Positions 13,730 through 22,627 of a stretch of DNA of 23,635 bases are shown here, piece after piece. Made by a program: the position numbers and the translations under genes. The DNA comes from DASQFQ01 sp038327685 (GTDB lineage: Bacteria; Actinomycetota; Thermoleophilia; Solirubrobacterales; Solirubrobacteraceae), in NCBI GenBank assembly GCA_038327685.1, contig JBBQLH010000067.1, positions 1 to 23,635 of the forward strand. Reading direction: 5' to 3'. Each line of letters starts with the position of its first letter. The stretch's first letter is position 1. The notes under the pieces were generated by a model, which was not told the DNA's origin, ran no database searches, and was given only the letters and a program-made list of their open reading frames with translations.

Positions 13730-15129
13730 TGCGGGTCGCCGTGATCGGGGCCGGCGTGGCCGGGCTCGTGTGCGCGCACCGGCTGACCGAGGCCGGTCAC
13801 CGCTGCGACGTCTATGAGCGCTGGCCCGGGCTCGGAGGCCAGGCCGCCACGATCGACATCGGCGGCGGGCACCTGCTGGAGCGCTACTACCACCACCTGT
13901 TCACCAGCGACCACCACATCGCCGAGCTCTACGAGGAGCTCGGCATGCCGGAGGAGCTCGAGTGGCGCCCGTCCTCGATGGCGTTCTTCCTCGAGGGCCG
14001 CTCGTGGCCGTTCACCACGCCGCTGCACCTGCTCCGCTTCGGCCCGCTCTCGCCGGTCTCGCGCGTCCGCATGGGCCTCGCGGTCCTCAAGCTCCAGAAG
14101 ACCGCGCACGAGGTCGCGCCGTTCGAGCGGATGACCGCGCGTGCGTGGATCCGGCGGTCGATGGGAGCGCAGGCCTACGACAAGGTCTGGGGCCCGCTGC
14201 TGCGCGGCAAGTTCGGCGACCGCGCCGACGACATCTCGATGGCGTGGCTGTGGGGCAAGCTGACGATGCGCCGGAAGCTCGGCGGCAAGGAGGCGCGCCA
14301 GGAGCTGCTCGGCTACCCGCGGCGGTCGTGGGAGCCGCTGTTCGGCGAGCTGCGCGAGCGCATTGAGGCCGGCGGCGGGCGCGTGCTGATCGACCGCCCG
14401 GCGGCGCGGCTGCGCCGGGTCGCCCAGGGCTTCGAGGTCATCGGTGGCGCGCCCGGCTCGTTCCGGACCGGGCACGACCCGGCGCGCTACGAGACCGCCG
14501 GCGACCCCGAGCGCTACGACGCCGTCGTCGCCACCGTCCCGAACGACGTCTTCCGCGGCCTGCTCGACGACGACCTCGCCGCGGCGATCGGACAGGAGTA
14601 CCTCGGCCGGCTGGAGCGCATCGAGTACCACACGGCGCTGTGCCTGCTGCTCGAGCTCGACCGCCGCTTCAGCCCGTTCTACTGGACCAACATCGCCGAC
14701 CCGGAGCTCCCCTTCGTGGGGCTCGTCGAGCACACGAACTTCGTCGAGCCCGAGCGCTACGACGGGCGCCGCTTCCTCTACATCGCCAACTACCTCGCGC
14801 CCGGCGACCCGCTGCTCGAGCTCGACGCCGACGCGCTGATCGAGCGCTACACGCCCGGGCTGCGCAAGGTCAACCCGGGCTTCGAGCGCTCATGGGTGCG
14901 CGAGCGCTGGCTGCACCGCGAGCCGGCCGCGCAGCCGATCGTCACCGTCGGCTACCCGGAGCGGATCCCGCCGCTCCAGACCGGGGTGCCCCACCTCGTG
15001 CTCGCCAACACGACACAGATCTATCCCGAGGACCGGGGGACGAACTACGCCGTGCGGCTGGGCGGCGATGCGGCGGGGGCGCTGCTCTCGCGTGACTTGA
15101 AGAGCGTCTGGGCCGAGACCGGGTCATAG
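13729..15129 (+). CDS. FAD-dependent oxidoreductase (amine oxidase/protoporphyrinogen-oxidase-like)
   Basis: A 466-aa flavoprotein of the NAD(P)/FAD amine-oxidase superfamily. The N-terminal MRVAVIGAGVAGLVCAHRL is the dinucleotide-binding GxGxxG loop, followed by DVYERWPGLGGQA with the ribose-binding Glu30 and the GG-doublet region. HLLERYYHH and a C-terminal NYAVRLGGDAAGALL complete the FAD site. It has features in common with HemG-like and UDP-galactopyranose-mutase-like proteins but I cannot assign a substrate. The gene follows the GT2 gene and such pairs are seen in envelope glycan or lipid loci, so a sugar or polyprenyl substrate is plausible. The GTG at 13729 abuts the inverted-repeat element. 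The 3' end overlaps the convergent yidD by 85 bp. Confidence 0.82.
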   Translation: MRVAVIGAGVAGLVCAHRLTEAGHRCDVYERWPGLGGQAATIDIGGGHLLERYYHHLFTSDHHIAELYEELGMPEELEWRPSSMAFFLEGRSWPFTTPLHLLRFGPLSPVSRVRMGLAVLKLQKTAHEVAPFERMTARAWIRRSMGAQAYDKVWGPLLRGKFGDRADDISMAWLWGKLTMRRKLGGKEARQELLGYPRRSWEPLFGELRERIEAGGGRVLIDRPAARLRRVAQGFEVIGGAPGSFRTGHDPARYETAGDPERYDAVVATVPNDVFRGLLDDDLAAAIGQEYLGRLERIEYHTALCLLLELDRRFSPFYWTNIADPELPFVGLVEHTNFVEPERYDGRRFLYIANYLAPGDPLLELDADALIERYTPGLRKVNPGFERSWVRERWLHREPAAQPIVTVGYPERIPPLQTGVPHLVLANTTQIYPEDRGTNYAVRLGGDAAGALLSRDLKSVWAETGS

Positions 15130-15320
15130 CCGCCGTCGCTCAACGGGTTGCAGCGCAGCAGGCGCCAGCCCGCGAGCACGAAGCCGCGCGCCGGCCCGTA
15201 GCCGCGGACGGCCTGGACGGCGTAGTCCGAGCACGTCGGCAGGTACTTGCAGCGCCGCGGAAGCAGCGGCGAGACGAAGCGCTGGTAGAGGCGGATCGGC
15301 GCGAGCAGCAGGGCGCGCAC
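15045..15320 (-). CDS. yidD: Membrane protein insertion efficiency factor YidD
   Basis: A 91-aa protein of the YidD family, an amphipathic membrane-associated factor that aids YidC-dependent insertion. IRLYQRFVSPLLPRRCKYLPTCSDYA is present as its typical N-terminal stretch in parts: LYQRFVSPL and the CKYLPTCSDYA cysteine motif, then GWRLLRCNPLSDGGYDPV. Family members usually end at GGYDPV or shortly after, but here the frame runs on for 23 residues (about 69-91) antisense to the FAD oxidoreductase, and the overlap is 85 bp. GTG start, 5 bp after the rnpA stop. Normally yidC would follow; here the GT2/FAD pair intervenes. Confidence 0.92.
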   Translation of the reverse strand: MRALLLAPIRLYQRFVSPLLPRRCKYLPTCSDYAVQAVRGYGPARGFVLAGWRLLRCNPLSDGGYDPVSAQTLFKSRESSAPAASPPSRTA

Positions 15321-15325
15321 GGCGC

Positions 15326-15697
15326 TCAGTTCCTGCCACCGAGCCCGGCCGCGAGCTCGGACAGCGCCCGGCGCATCCCGGCGGTGCCCTCGCGCTCGGC
15401 CAACTCGCGCGCGTCGGGGCGAGCGACGACGACGTAGTCGGACGTGACCGGCAGGCGCTCGGCCTCGGCCCAGAACGCCTCGCGCAGCACGCGCTTGACG
15501 CGGTTGCGCTCGACCGCCCCGCCGACGCGACGCGAGACGGACAGCCCGAGGCGCGGGCCGTCCTCGCGCTCCGCGGCGTCGTCCTCCGCGCGCGGGAAGG
15601 CGTAGAGCACCAAATAGCGGTTGCCCTTCGAGCGCCCCTGCCGGTACACGCGCTCGAACTCAGCGCTGCGGGAAAGGCGGCGGCGCTTAGCGGACAC
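15326..15697 (-). CDS. rnpA: Ribonuclease P protein component
   Basis: A 123-aa basic protein subunit of RNase P, which with the RNA subunit matures tRNA 5' ends. The RNR-type signature GGAVERNRVKRVLREAFW is clear at about 60-77, preceded by LSRSAEFERVYRQGRSKGNRYLVLY and LGLSVSRRVG. Length is typical. The GTG at 15697 sits 7 bp after the rpmH stop. Part of the conserved rpmH-rnpA-yidD run. Confidence 0.95.
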   Translation of the reverse strand: MSAKRRRLSRSAEFERVYRQGRSKGNRYLVLYAFPRAEDDAAEREDGPRLGLSVSRRVGGAVERNRVKRVLREAFWAEAERLPVTSDYVVVARPDARELAEREGTAGMRRALSELAAGLGGRN

Positions 15698-15704
15698 CGC
15701 GGCG

Positions 15705-15839
15705 CTACACCGTGAGGCGCTTGCGGCCCTTGCCCCGGCGCCGCTTGAGCACGACGCGCCCGGCACGGGTGCTCATGCGGGCACGGAAGCCATGGGTGCG
15801 GGCGCGCTTGCGCTTCTTGGGCTGGTAGGTCCGCTTCAT
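15705..15839 (-). CDS. rpmH: Ribosomal protein L34
   Basis: A 44-aa, strongly basic L34 of the large ribosomal subunit. It starts MKRTYQPKKRKRARTHGFR, contains RMSTRAGR and ends RRGKGRKRLTV, all diagnostic. ATG start. First gene of the leftward run, divergent from dnaA, so its promoter lies in 15840-16069. Its divergent arrangement with dnaA is the classic origin landmark. Confidence 0.97.
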   Translation of the reverse strand: MKRTYQPKKRKRARTHGFRARMSTRAGRVVLKRRRGKGRKRLTV

Positions 15840-16069
15840 CTCTCAGCGAGGATACCGGGGCGAGGAGCGCACCGGTTCGTGCACACGCCGTCGACACCCG
15901 TGCACAGGCCTTCCGGGGAACATTCGTGCGCGTTTTGCGATGCCCTCCCGGACATCCTCCGGACGGGCCTCCGGCCCTTGTTATATTCGCCCCCCCGGGG
16001 TCCTTCAGGGCCCCTCCGCACCACCGATCCACAGACCTCTCCTGGGGAGGAGGAGCCTCCGCGTCCATC
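15840..16069. promoter_or_regulatory. rpmH-dnaA divergent region with DnaA-box-like sites
   Basis: A 230-bp gap without a gene. DnaA-box-like 9-mers: TCGTGCACA (15877-15885), CCGTGCACA (15898-15906) and CGATCCACA (16025-16033). A candidate -10, TATATT, lies at 15982-15987 upstream of dnaA without a clear -35. GGGCC-TCC-GGCCC (15966-15978) forms a short hairpin. GGAGGAG (16049-16055) would be the dnaA SD but is followed directly by CCTCC (16056-16060), so it can be partly paired. This is part of the origin or dnaA autoregulation region. Confidence 0.55.
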
Positions 16070-17422
16070 GTGACCGACGACGAACTCGCGCATTCCTGGC
16101 GGCGCATCCGGACCGAGCTGCGGACCGCGATCTCGGACGCCAACTGGCACCTCTACGTCGACGCGCTGGATGCACGGCGGCTCGACGGCTCGACGCTCGT
16201 CGTCACCGCGCCCGACACGAGCCGCGCCTGGGTCACCGAGCGCTACAGCCGCCTGCTCCAGGGGGCCGCGCAGCGCGTGCTCGGCCAGGACGTCGCGATC
16301 CGGCTCGTCGGCCCGGAGGACCCAGTCGCCGTCAGTGAGGCGCCCGAGCCGGCCACGCGCTCGCTGTGGACCGCGGCCGACGTCCCCTTCAACGCCCGCT
16401 TCACATTCGACCAGTTCGTGATCGGCGACTCCAATCGCCTCGCCCACGGCGCTGTCCTCGCGGTCGCCGAGATGCCGGCGCTCGCCTTCAACCCGCTCTT
16501 CATCTGCGGTCCGCCCGGCCTCGGCAAGACCCACCTGCTGCACTCGGTCGCCAACTACGTCGCCGCCTACGGCGGCGGGCTGACCGTGCGCTACACGACC
16601 GCCGAGGCGTTCACGAACCACTTCATCGGTGCGCTGCACCACGACGGCATCGACGCCTTCAAGAGCGCCTATCGCGACGTCGGCGTCCTGCTCGTCGACG
16701 ACGTCCAGTTCCTCCAGCGCAAGGCCAAGACGGAGGAGGAGTTCTTCCACACCTTCAACGCGCTGCACGCGGCCGGCGCGCAGATCGTGCTGACCTCCGA
16801 TCGCCTCCCGCGCGACCTGAGCGCGCTCGAGGACCGGCTGCGCGAGCGCTTCGAGGCCGGCCTGGTCTGCGACGTGCGCCGGCCGGACTACGACACGCGC
16901 CTGACGATCCTGCGCAAGCGCGTCCAGCAGGACGGTGTGCGCGCCGTCGAGCCGGCCGCGCTCGAGATGATCGCCGAGCAGGTCGACTCCAACGTGCGCG
17001 CGCTCGAGGGCGCGCTGGTCCGGACCGTCGCGTTCGGCTCGCTCACCGGCCGCCCGGTCACCGCGGAGCTCGCGCGGGAGGTCCTCGGCGGCCTCTATCC
17101 CGACCTGCGGCCGCGGGTGCGCTCGGTCGAGGAGATCCAGCGCCGCATCTGCCAGGACTTCGAGATCTCGCTCGACGACATGATCTCCCACAGCCGCGGC
17201 GGCGGCCTCAACTGGCCGCGCCAGGTCGCCATGTACCTCACGCGCGAGCTCACGGACGCGACGCTGCCCGCCATCGGGCGCGCCTTCGGCAACCGCAACC
17301 ACACGACCGTGCTGCACGCGTGCAAGCGCGCCGCGGCCCGCATCGCCGAGGACCGCGAGGCCTATGACACGGTGCGCAGGCTGGCCGGCGAGCTGCGTGG
17401 CGATACCGACCGGGATGCTTGA
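16070..17422 (+). CDS. dnaA: Chromosomal replication initiator DnaA
   Basis: A 450-aa AAA+ initiator that binds DnaA boxes and melts the origin. Domain I is about 1-85; domain III starts at FTFDQFVIGDSNRLAHG (111-127), with Walker A GPPGLGKTH (147-155), Walker B LLVDDVQF (207-214) and sensor VLTSDRLPRDL. The short linker (about 86-105) makes it compact. Domain IV has NWPRQVAMYLTREL and the recognition motif FGNRNHTTV (406-414), where most bacteria have FGGRDHTTV; Asn410 replaces the base-contacting Asp (E. coli 433). The GTG at 16070 is the only suitable start, with a long 14-nt spacing to GGAGGAG. Confidence 0.97.
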   Translation: MTDDELAHSWRRIRTELRTAISDANWHLYVDALDARRLDGSTLVVTAPDTSRAWVTERYSRLLQGAAQRVLGQDVAIRLVGPEDPVAVSEAPEPATRSLWTAADVPFNARFTFDQFVIGDSNRLAHGAVLAVAEMPALAFNPLFICGPPGLGKTHLLHSVANYVAAYGGGLTVRYTTAEAFTNHFIGALHHDGIDAFKSAYRDVGVLLVDDVQFLQRKAKTEEEFFHTFNALHAAGAQIVLTSDRLPRDLSALEDRLRERFEAGLVCDVRRPDYDTRLTILRKRVQQDGVRAVEPAALEMIAEQVDSNVRALEGALVRTVAFGSLTGRPVTAELAREVLGGLYPDLRPRVRSVEEIQRRICQDFEISLDDMISHSRGGGLNWPRQVAMYLTRELTDATLPAIGRAFGNRNHTTVLHACKRAAARIAEDREAYDTVRRLAGELRGDTDRDA

Positions 17423-17523
17423 CAGACTTGTGCACGCCCCTGCCCTGCTCCTGCGGCGATCTCGGCGGTTGTGCACGCCATCCACAACCCTGATGACGGT
17501 GACTACTACTTGATCATTTCCAC
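17423..17523. other. oriC: Probable oriC core between dnaA and dnaN
   Basis: A 101-bp gene-free stretch. TTGTGCACG occurs twice (17428-17436 and 17469-17477), CATCCACAA at 17479-17487 (minus strand TTGTGGATG), and ATTTCCACA (17516-17524) touching the dnaN ATG. A relatively AT-rich stretch, TGACTACTACTTGATCATTT, precedes dnaN and might unwind. Position is that of many actinobacterial origins. It is short, so the rpmH-dnaA gap may contribute. Inferred from position and box resemblance. Confidence 0.6.
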
Positions 17524-18633
17524 ATGAAGGTCTCGACTTCCCGCACCGAACTGTTCACTGAGCTCCAGACCGTGACCCGTGCGGCATCCACCCGCAGCGC
17601 CGTCCAGGCGCTCTCCGGCGTCCAGCTGACGGCGACGGCCGGTGCGATCGAGCTGCGCGCCACCGACATGGAGATCGGCCTCCGCGTCCCGCTCCAGGGC
17701 GAGGTCGTCCGCGACGGCGCCGTCGTGCTGCCGGCGCGGCTGCTCGTCGACGTCGTCCGCGCGCTGCCCGGCGACTCGGTCTCGCTCGAGCTGCGCGCTT
17801 CCGAGCAGGACGTCGAGATCGTGGCGGGCCACGCCACGTTCCACATCCGCACGCTGCGCCTCGAGGACTTCCCGCCCTTCCCGGAGCCGGAGGGCGACGG
17901 CCGCGTCGACGTCCCCGGGCCCGCGTTCGTCGAGACGGTCCTGAAGGTGGCCCGCTCGGCCTCGCGCGACGAGACCCGGCCGGTGCTGACCGGGATCCTC
18001 GTGTCCGCGTCGGAGAGCGAGCTGCGGATGGTCGCCACCGACTCCTACCGCCTCTCGGTCAAGGAGACGAAGCTCGAGGCGCCACTGGCCGGGTCGTTCG
18101 AGGCGAACGTGCCGGCGCGCGCGCTGCAGGAGCTCACGCGGATCGTGCAGCAGACCGAGGCCGAGCAGCTGAGCGTCTCGGTGCGCACCAACCAGGTGAT
18201 CTTCGAGGCCGGCGGCGTCGTCCTCTCGTCGCGGTTGATCGACGGCCAGTTCCCCAACTACCGCCAGCTGCTCCCGGATGCCTACGAGCACGAGCTGCCG
18301 CTCGGCGGCACGGAGATCACGGACGTCGTGCGCCGCATCTCGCTGCTGGCTCAGAAGAACGCGCCGCTGCGGCTGGCCTTCGCCGAGGGTGAGCTGACGG
18401 TCTCGGCGCGCACGCCCGACGTCGGCGAGGCGCAGGAGAGCCTGCCCGTGCCGTTCCAGGGCGAGCCGCTCGAGATCGGCTTCAACCCCGAGTTCCTGCG
18501 CGACGGCCTCGAGGCGGTGGAGTCCGGCGACGTGCTGCTCAAGCTCATCTCACCCCTGCGCCCGGGCTTGCTCGAGGCCGCGGACGGGAGCGGCTTCCAG
18601 TACCTGCTGATGCCGATCCGGCTGAACGTGTAG
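17524..18633 (+). CDS. dnaN: DNA polymerase III sliding clamp, beta subunit
   Basis: A 369-aa beta clamp that tethers the polymerase to DNA, dimerising into a ring of three similar domains per monomer. Family signatures include LSGVQLTATAGAIELRATDMEIG (seen in parts as LRATDMEIG), ASRDETRPVLTGILV, MVATDSYRLSV, LIDGQFPNYRQLLP and a C-terminal YLLMPIRL that forms the partner-binding pocket. Length is standard. The ATG follows TTTCCAC with no SD, so translation may be leaderless or driven by upstream transcription; the DnaA-box-like site overlaps the start. Confidence 0.97.
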   Translation: MKVSTSRTELFTELQTVTRAASTRSAVQALSGVQLTATAGAIELRATDMEIGLRVPLQGEVVRDGAVVLPARLLVDVVRALPGDSVSLELRASEQDVEIVAGHATFHIRTLRLEDFPPFPEPEGDGRVDVPGPAFVETVLKVARSASRDETRPVLTGILVSASESELRMVATDSYRLSVKETKLEAPLAGSFEANVPARALQELTRIVQQTEAEQLSVSVRTNQVIFEAGGVVLSSRLIDGQFPNYRQLLPDAYEHELPLGGTEITDVVRRISLLAQKNAPLRLAFAEGELTVSARTPDVGEAQESLPVPFQGEPLEIGFNPEFLRDGLEAVESGDVLLKLISPLRPGLLEAADGSGFQYLLMPIRLNV

Positions 18634-18648
18634 GGCGGCGGGCCCGGC

Positions 18649-19752
18649 GTGCGGGTCACCCGCCTGTCCCTGCGCAACTTCCGTTCCTATGAGGCGGAGG
18701 AGGTCCGGCTCGGCCCCGGCCTGACCGTGATCACGGGGCCGAACGGGGCCGGCAAGACCAACCTGCTCGAGGCGCTCTACTTCGCCTGCACGGGGCGCTC
18801 CTGCCGGACGGCGAACGAGCGCGAGGTGGTGCGCTTCGGCGCCGGCGTCGCGCGCCTGGAGCTCGACGCGGAGCGCGACGGCGAGGCGCACAGCATCACG
18901 GTCGGCTTCGAGCCCGGCGAGGCCAAGCGCCTGGCGGTCGACGGCGCGCCGGTGGACCGCCTGACCGACTCGGCCGCGCGGCCGCTCGTCTCGGTATTCC
19001 TCCCGGACCGGCTCGACCTCGTGCTGGGCGCGCCGGCCCTCCGGCGCGCGCACCTCGACCAGGTGATCGCTGCGCTGTGGCCGACCCGCGTCGGCACGCG
19101 CCGCGCCTACTCCGCGGCGCTGGCGCAGCGCAACGCGCTGCTCGGCGCGATCCGGGCCGGCCGCGCCGGCCGCGGCTCGCTGCCCGCGTGGGATCAGGAG
19201 CTCGCCCGCCACGGGGTCGCGCTCGCGGCCGACCGCGGCGCCGCGGTCGCCGCGCTGGCCGAGCCGTTCGCGGCCTGCGCCGAGGCGCTCGGGCTCGAGG
19301 GCGGCGCGGAGCTCGCCTACCGGCCGCGTTCGAAGGCCGAGCGCCCGGAGGACCTGGCGGCCGAGCTCGCCGAGCGGGTCGACTCCGATCTCGAGCGCGG
19401 CTTCACCGGCCACGGCCCGCACCGCGACGAGCTCGTCCTGCGCCGCGCCGGCCGGGAGCTGCGCACCTACGGCTCACGCGGCCAGCAGCGCCTCGGGCTG
19501 CTGGCCCTCCTGCTGGCGGAGCGCGGCGTGCTCGCCGCCGAGCGCGGAGCCGCGCCGCTGATGCTGCTCGACGACGTCACCTCCGAGCTCGACACGCTGC
19601 GCCGCGAGCGGCTCGTCGAGTTGCTCCGCGAGGGCGGCGGCCAGAGCGTGATCGCGACGACCGACCTCGCGCACGTCCCGGGGGGCGACGGACCCGACGT
19701 CGCCCGCCTCGTCGTCGCCGAGGGCACGGTCCGCGACGAGGTGCCGGCGTGA
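18649..19752 (+). CDS. recF: DNA replication and repair protein RecF
   Basis: A 367-aa SMC-like ATPase that promotes RecA loading at gaps through RecOR. The N-terminus MRVTRLSLRNFRSYE and Walker A GPNGAGKTNLLEALYF (30-45) are diagnostic; the C-terminal GSRGQQRLGLLALLLAE carries the signature motif and LMLLDDVTSELD the Walker B/D-loop. GTG start 15 bp after dnaN. The stop overlaps the next start in GTGA, implying coupling. Confidence 0.96.
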   Translation: MRVTRLSLRNFRSYEAEEVRLGPGLTVITGPNGAGKTNLLEALYFACTGRSCRTANEREVVRFGAGVARLELDAERDGEAHSITVGFEPGEAKRLAVDGAPVDRLTDSAARPLVSVFLPDRLDLVLGAPALRRAHLDQVIAALWPTRVGTRRAYSAALAQRNALLGAIRAGRAGRGSLPAWDQELARHGVALAADRGAAVAALAEPFAACAEALGLEGGAELAYRPRSKAERPEDLAAELAERVDSDLERGFTGHGPHRDELVLRRAGRELRTYGSRGQQRLGLLALLLAERGVLAAERGAAPLMLLDDVTSELDTLRRERLVELLREGGGQSVIATTDLAHVPGGDGPDVARLVVAEGTVRDEVPA

Positions 19753-20051
19753 GGCGCCGCGCCCCACGCCCGGTCGGCTCCGCGCTCGAAGGCGTGACCG
19801 CCGCGCTCGCCCCGGCGACGCTGCTCGCCGAGGTCCAGCGGGCGTGGCCGGCCGCCGCCGGGGAGGCGTTCGCGCAGGCCTCCGAGCCGGTGTCCGAGCG
19901 CGACGGCGTGGTCACCGTGGCGTGCACCTCGGCGGTCTGGGCGCAGGAGCTCGACCTGCTCTCGGAGCGGGTTCTCGAACGCCTCGCGGACGAGCTCGGG
20001 CGCCCTGCCGTCAAACGCCTGCGCGCACAGGCTCGCCCACCCTCCCGATGA
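19749..20051 (+). CDS. DUF721 / DciA-like protein
   Basis: A 100-aa protein with a DUF721 (DciA-type) domain: LAEVQRAWPAAAGEAFAQ, then ERDGVVTVACTSAVWAQELDLL and ERLADELG. DciA was shown in some bacteria to help load the replicative helicase DnaB; actinobacterial homologues between recF and gyrB are usually annotated DUF721. Location supports a replication role. GTG start within the 4-bp overlap with recF. A short arginine-rich N-terminus precedes the domain. Confidence 0.88.
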   Translation: MRRRAPRPVGSALEGVTAALAPATLLAEVQRAWPAAAGEAFAQASEPVSERDGVVTVACTSAVWAQELDLLSERVLERLADELGRPAVKRLRAQARPPSR

Positions 20052-20121
20052 CCGCGCATTTTGTGCATATTTGCAGCACTTTCGTGACGATCGACAGGGC
20101 GGATCCGGGACCTCCGTCTGC

Positions 20122-20127
20122 TATTCT
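20122..20127 (+). promoter_or_regulatory. Candidate -10 box for gyrBA
   Basis: TATTCT in the 158-bp DUF721-gyrB gap, with no convincing -35 at the right spacing. Transcription would begin about 20134, leaving a 75-nt leader that starts just before the long hairpin. A DnaA-box-like TTGTGCATA (20061-20069) lies upstream. Confidence 0.35.
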
Positions 20128-20143
20128 TATGACACGTTTGAGG

Positions 20144-20187
20144 GACGCCTCGCCCGTGGAGCCGAACCGCTCCATGGCCGGGGCGTC
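20144..20187 (+). promoter_or_regulatory. Strong hairpin in the gyrB leader
   Basis: Two 19-nt arms (20144-20162 and 20169-20187) pair at 18 of 19 positions, counting two G-U pairs, with one C-C mismatch and a CGAACC loop. It ends 12 nt before the GGAGGA Shine-Dalgarno (20200-20205). No T-run follows, so it is not an intrinsic terminator. Possible leader control of gyrase expression. Confidence 0.7.
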
Positions 20188-20209
20188 ACGTATGTAGACG
20201 GAGGAACGC

Positions 20210-22627
<2,418 letters not shown>

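Noticed and set aside
15836..17485. A 549-codon minus-strand open frame opposite dnaA
   Set aside because: Mirror of dnaA codon bias, with no recognisable motifs; it also covers the origin gaps.
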